Assembly (NCBI GenBank): GCA_019243595.1
Contig: JAFAUA010000224.1
Span: 1-23,612, forward strand
DNA length: 23,612 bases
Direction of reading: 5' to 3'
Origin: Acidimicrobiia bacterium
GTDB taxonomy: Bacteria; Actinomycetota; Acidimicrobiia; Acidimicrobiales; AC-14
A model generated the notes under the pieces. It saw only the letters and a program-made list of their open reading frames with translations. It was not told the DNA's origin and did not search any database. Of this stretch, positions 22,317-23,612 are shown one piece after another (positions within the stretch are counted from its first letter, which is position 1; every line of letters starts with the position of its first letter). The position numbers were made by a program, and so were the translations under genes.

Positions 22317-23105
22317 TTACGTCTGATGCTTGGGGCACCACCAGGTGGTGCGGCCGCCGACGCGGTCCCTGACCAGCTGGGCGCCGTCCTTGGGGCAGAC
22401 GCCCTGGGCGGCTCGTTCCGGCATCAAGTCGCCGGTGTGGGAGCCGCCGCGGTTCAGTAGGTCGACCATCGTCTTGCGCAGGTGACGGTGGAGACGGCGC
22501 AGCTCGTTGTCGTCGAGTGAGTTGGCGAGGCGCCGAGGGTCGAGGCCGGCGCGCCAGAGGGCCTCGTCCGCCGCCAGGTTGCCGACGCCGGCCAGCCTGG
22601 ACTGGTCCATCAACCGGGCCTTCAAGGGTGCGGTCGACTTCCCGAGCGCCATGCGCAGCTGACCCAACGTGACCGTGAGGGCATCGGGGCCGAGCTTCGA
22701 CTCACGCGGATCGAGCGTCACGCCGCCCAGGCGGCGGGAGTCGCGTATGCGCAGGTCGCCCCCGTCAGCGAAGAACACCGCGAAGCGGTCCCACTTCTCC
22801 AGCTCCTCGTTCGAGGCGTACCAGAGGTCGGTGATAGCCGCCCGTCCGTCGACGAGCAGCCGACCTGCCATCCCGGCGTGGAGACCGAGCACCGGGCCGC
22901 CGTCGGAGGTGTCCAGCAGCAGCTGCTTGCCGATGCGCCGAGCCGCAGTGAACGAGCGGCCCTTAAGCGCGGTCTTCACGGCCCGGGCCGTCAACCCACC
23001 CTTCAGGTACCAATCGTCGGGCGCATAGACCCGCACGATCTCCCGCCCGAGCGCGGCCTCTTCGGCAAGACGCCGGTACTTCTCCACTTCGGCCAACTCA
23101 GGCAT
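22317..23105 (-). CDS. Fpg/Nei-family DNA glycosylase with an unusual zinc finger
   Basis: 262 residues. This family removes oxidised bases (8-oxoguanine, FaPy, oxidised pyrimidines) and nicks the abasic site. Visible residues are the N-terminal catalytic Pro2-Glu3 in MPELAEVE, the catalytic Lys in RRIGKQLLL, HAGMAGRLL (void-filling Met), DSRRLGG, and the helix-two-turn-helix SRLAGVGNLAADEALW. The C-terminal zinc finger is altered: the two CxxC pairs are CPKD and CPKH, giving a Cys-Asp-Cys-His set. The finger Arg in GGRTTWW is kept. The ATG at 23105 has TAGGTGGG immediately upstream on the minus strand. The gene is divergent from the FrhB-like gene across 21 bp. Whether it is Fpg-like or Nei-like in specificity is uncertain. 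Confidence 0.93.
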   Translation of the reverse strand: MPELAEVEKYRRLAEEAALGREIVRVYAPDDWYLKGGLTARAVKTALKGRSFTAARRIGKQLLLDTSDGGPVLGLHAGMAGRLLVDGRAAITDLWYASNEELEKWDRFAVFFADGGDLRIRDSRRLGGVTLDPRESKLGPDALTVTLGQLRMALGKSTAPLKARLMDQSRLAGVGNLAADEALWRAGLDPRRLANSLDDNELRRLHRHLRKTMVDLLNRGGSHTGDLMPERAAQGVCPKDGAQLVRDRVGGRTTWWCPKHQT

Positions 23106-23111
23106 CCCACC

Positions 23112-23117
23112 TAGAGT
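23112..23117 (+). promoter_or_regulatory. Candidate -10 box of the FrhB-like gene
   Basis: TAGAGT ends 9 nt before the ATG at 23127. There is no Shine-Dalgarno in the 9 nt between, so a leaderless or near-leaderless transcript is likely. Confidence 0.4.
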
Positions 23118-23126
23118 CGCGGATTA

Positions 23127-23612
23127 ATGGCAACGGCGGAGAAGTGGACCGCCCATTGGAAGCACCTCTATGACGAGGTCGTCACCTCCGGGCTCTGCAC
23201 TGGATGCGCAGGCTGTGTTGTCGCCTGCCCCTACGACGTCCTGAATTACGACGACCGCGAAGGCGTCTACAAGCCCTTCCACATCGAAGAGGAGCTCGGG
23301 CCCGGCAACTGCGGCCACGGCGAGAAGGGCTGCACGTACTGCACCCGGGCCTGCCCCCGCTTCCGGGCGTGGGAACCCGAGATCGACAACTTCCTCTTCG
23401 GCCGGGCCCGCCTACCCGAGGAGGTCGACGGGATCTCCAAGGACATCGTGCTCCTGAAGGCCGCCGACCCCGAAATCGCCGAGAAGGGTCAGGACGGCGG
23501 GCTGGTGAGCGCCATCCTCATCTGGGCCATGGAGCACGGCTACATCGACGCCGCCCTCGTCTCCTACCTGGAGGGCGACGGCACCAGTTGGAAGGCCATC
23601 CCCGGCGTGGCC
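23127..23612 (+). CDS. Coenzyme F420 hydrogenase/dehydrogenase beta-subunit (FrhB)-like protein, partial (3' end outside window)
   Basis: The first 162 codons are in the window and stay open to the last base. Residues 24-34 carry a ferredoxin motif CxxCxxCxxxCP (CTGCAGCVVACP). A second set, Cys62, Cys69, Cys72 and Cys76 (CTYCTRACP), could bind another [4Fe-4S] cluster. Around residue 115 the stretch GQDGGLVSAILIWAMEHGYID matches the start of the FrhB domain, which binds FAD and moves electrons between F420 and iron-sulfur centres. It is soluble, with no signal peptide. Homologues include F420-reducing hydrogenase and other oxidoreductase subunits, so the redox partner cannot be named from this fragment. 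Presence of the gene hints that the organism makes F420. Confidence 0.9.
   Translation, partial: MATAEKWTAHWKHLYDEVVTSGLCTGCAGCVVACPYDVLNYDDREGVYKPFHIEEELGPGNCGHGEKGCTYCTRACPRFRAWEPEIDNFLFGRARLPEEVDGISKDIVLLKAADPEIAEKGQDGGLVSAILIWAMEHGYIDAALVSYLEGDGTSWKAIPGVA

Noticed and set aside
1..23612. CRISPR arrays, insertion sequences, prophage genes
   Set aside because: No regularly spaced repeats, transposase, integrase or phage genes were found on either strand.

Overview
This window is high-GC, gene-dense DNA from an actinobacterium. Nearly every base is coding, intergenic gaps are mostly under 60 bp, and neighbouring convergent genes overlap at their stops. Several traits point to Actinomycetota: a REC-argS-lysA gene order, a mycobacterial-style ArgRS signature (HxGG instead of HIGH), a Ser/Thr kinase beside an FHA-FHA-ABC transporter, a DinB/mycothiol-type enzyme, an FrhB-like F420 protein, and repeated TANNNT boxes a few bases upstream of start codons that lack a Shine-Dalgarno. 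An Acidimicrobiia-type lineage is my inference; no 16S or marker search was possible.

Region 1 (1-7637) looks like a cyclic-nucleotide signalling locus. On the minus strand a receiver-cyclase fusion (2723-4054) is followed by a MacB/LolD-type ABC ATPase (1917-2705) and an FtsX-like permease (1-1876, running off the window edge). Divergently, from a promoter beside a cluster of palindromes, runs a three-gene plus-strand operon: a cyclic nucleotide-binding-domain protein (4219-5226), a metallo-beta-lactamase-fold hydrolase (5237-6073) and an FAD-dependent CrtI-like oxidoreductase (6090-7637). A plausible reading is a synthase, a receptor and possibly a hydrolase of one second messenger side by side.

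Region 2 (7621-11042) is a minus-strand operon of a stand-alone receiver protein, argS and lysA, with a tRNA-Arg(CCG) gene divergent from it. Region 3 (11059-16599) is a divergent pair: a transmembrane Ser/Thr kinase carrying two extracellular six-blade Kelch propellers, and an FHA-FHA-ABC exporter. It resembles the mycobacterial PknF/Rv1747 arrangement but has a very different sensor.

Region 4 (16596-19750) holds a DinB/TIGR03086-type protein divergent from a TetR regulator with an inverted repeat between them, a second orphan receiver protein, and a ClC-family chloride channel. Region 5 (19792-23612) holds an NADPH:quinone reductase-like protein divergent from an acyl-CoA synthetase (30 bp apart, both apparently leaderless), an Fpg/Nei DNA glycosylase with an altered zinc finger, and the 5' part of an FrhB-like iron-sulfur flavoprotein gene. 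No mobile element, CRISPR array, integrase or rRNA was seen, and no gene-free stretch exceeds 300 bases (the longest is about 164 bases, 4055-4218).
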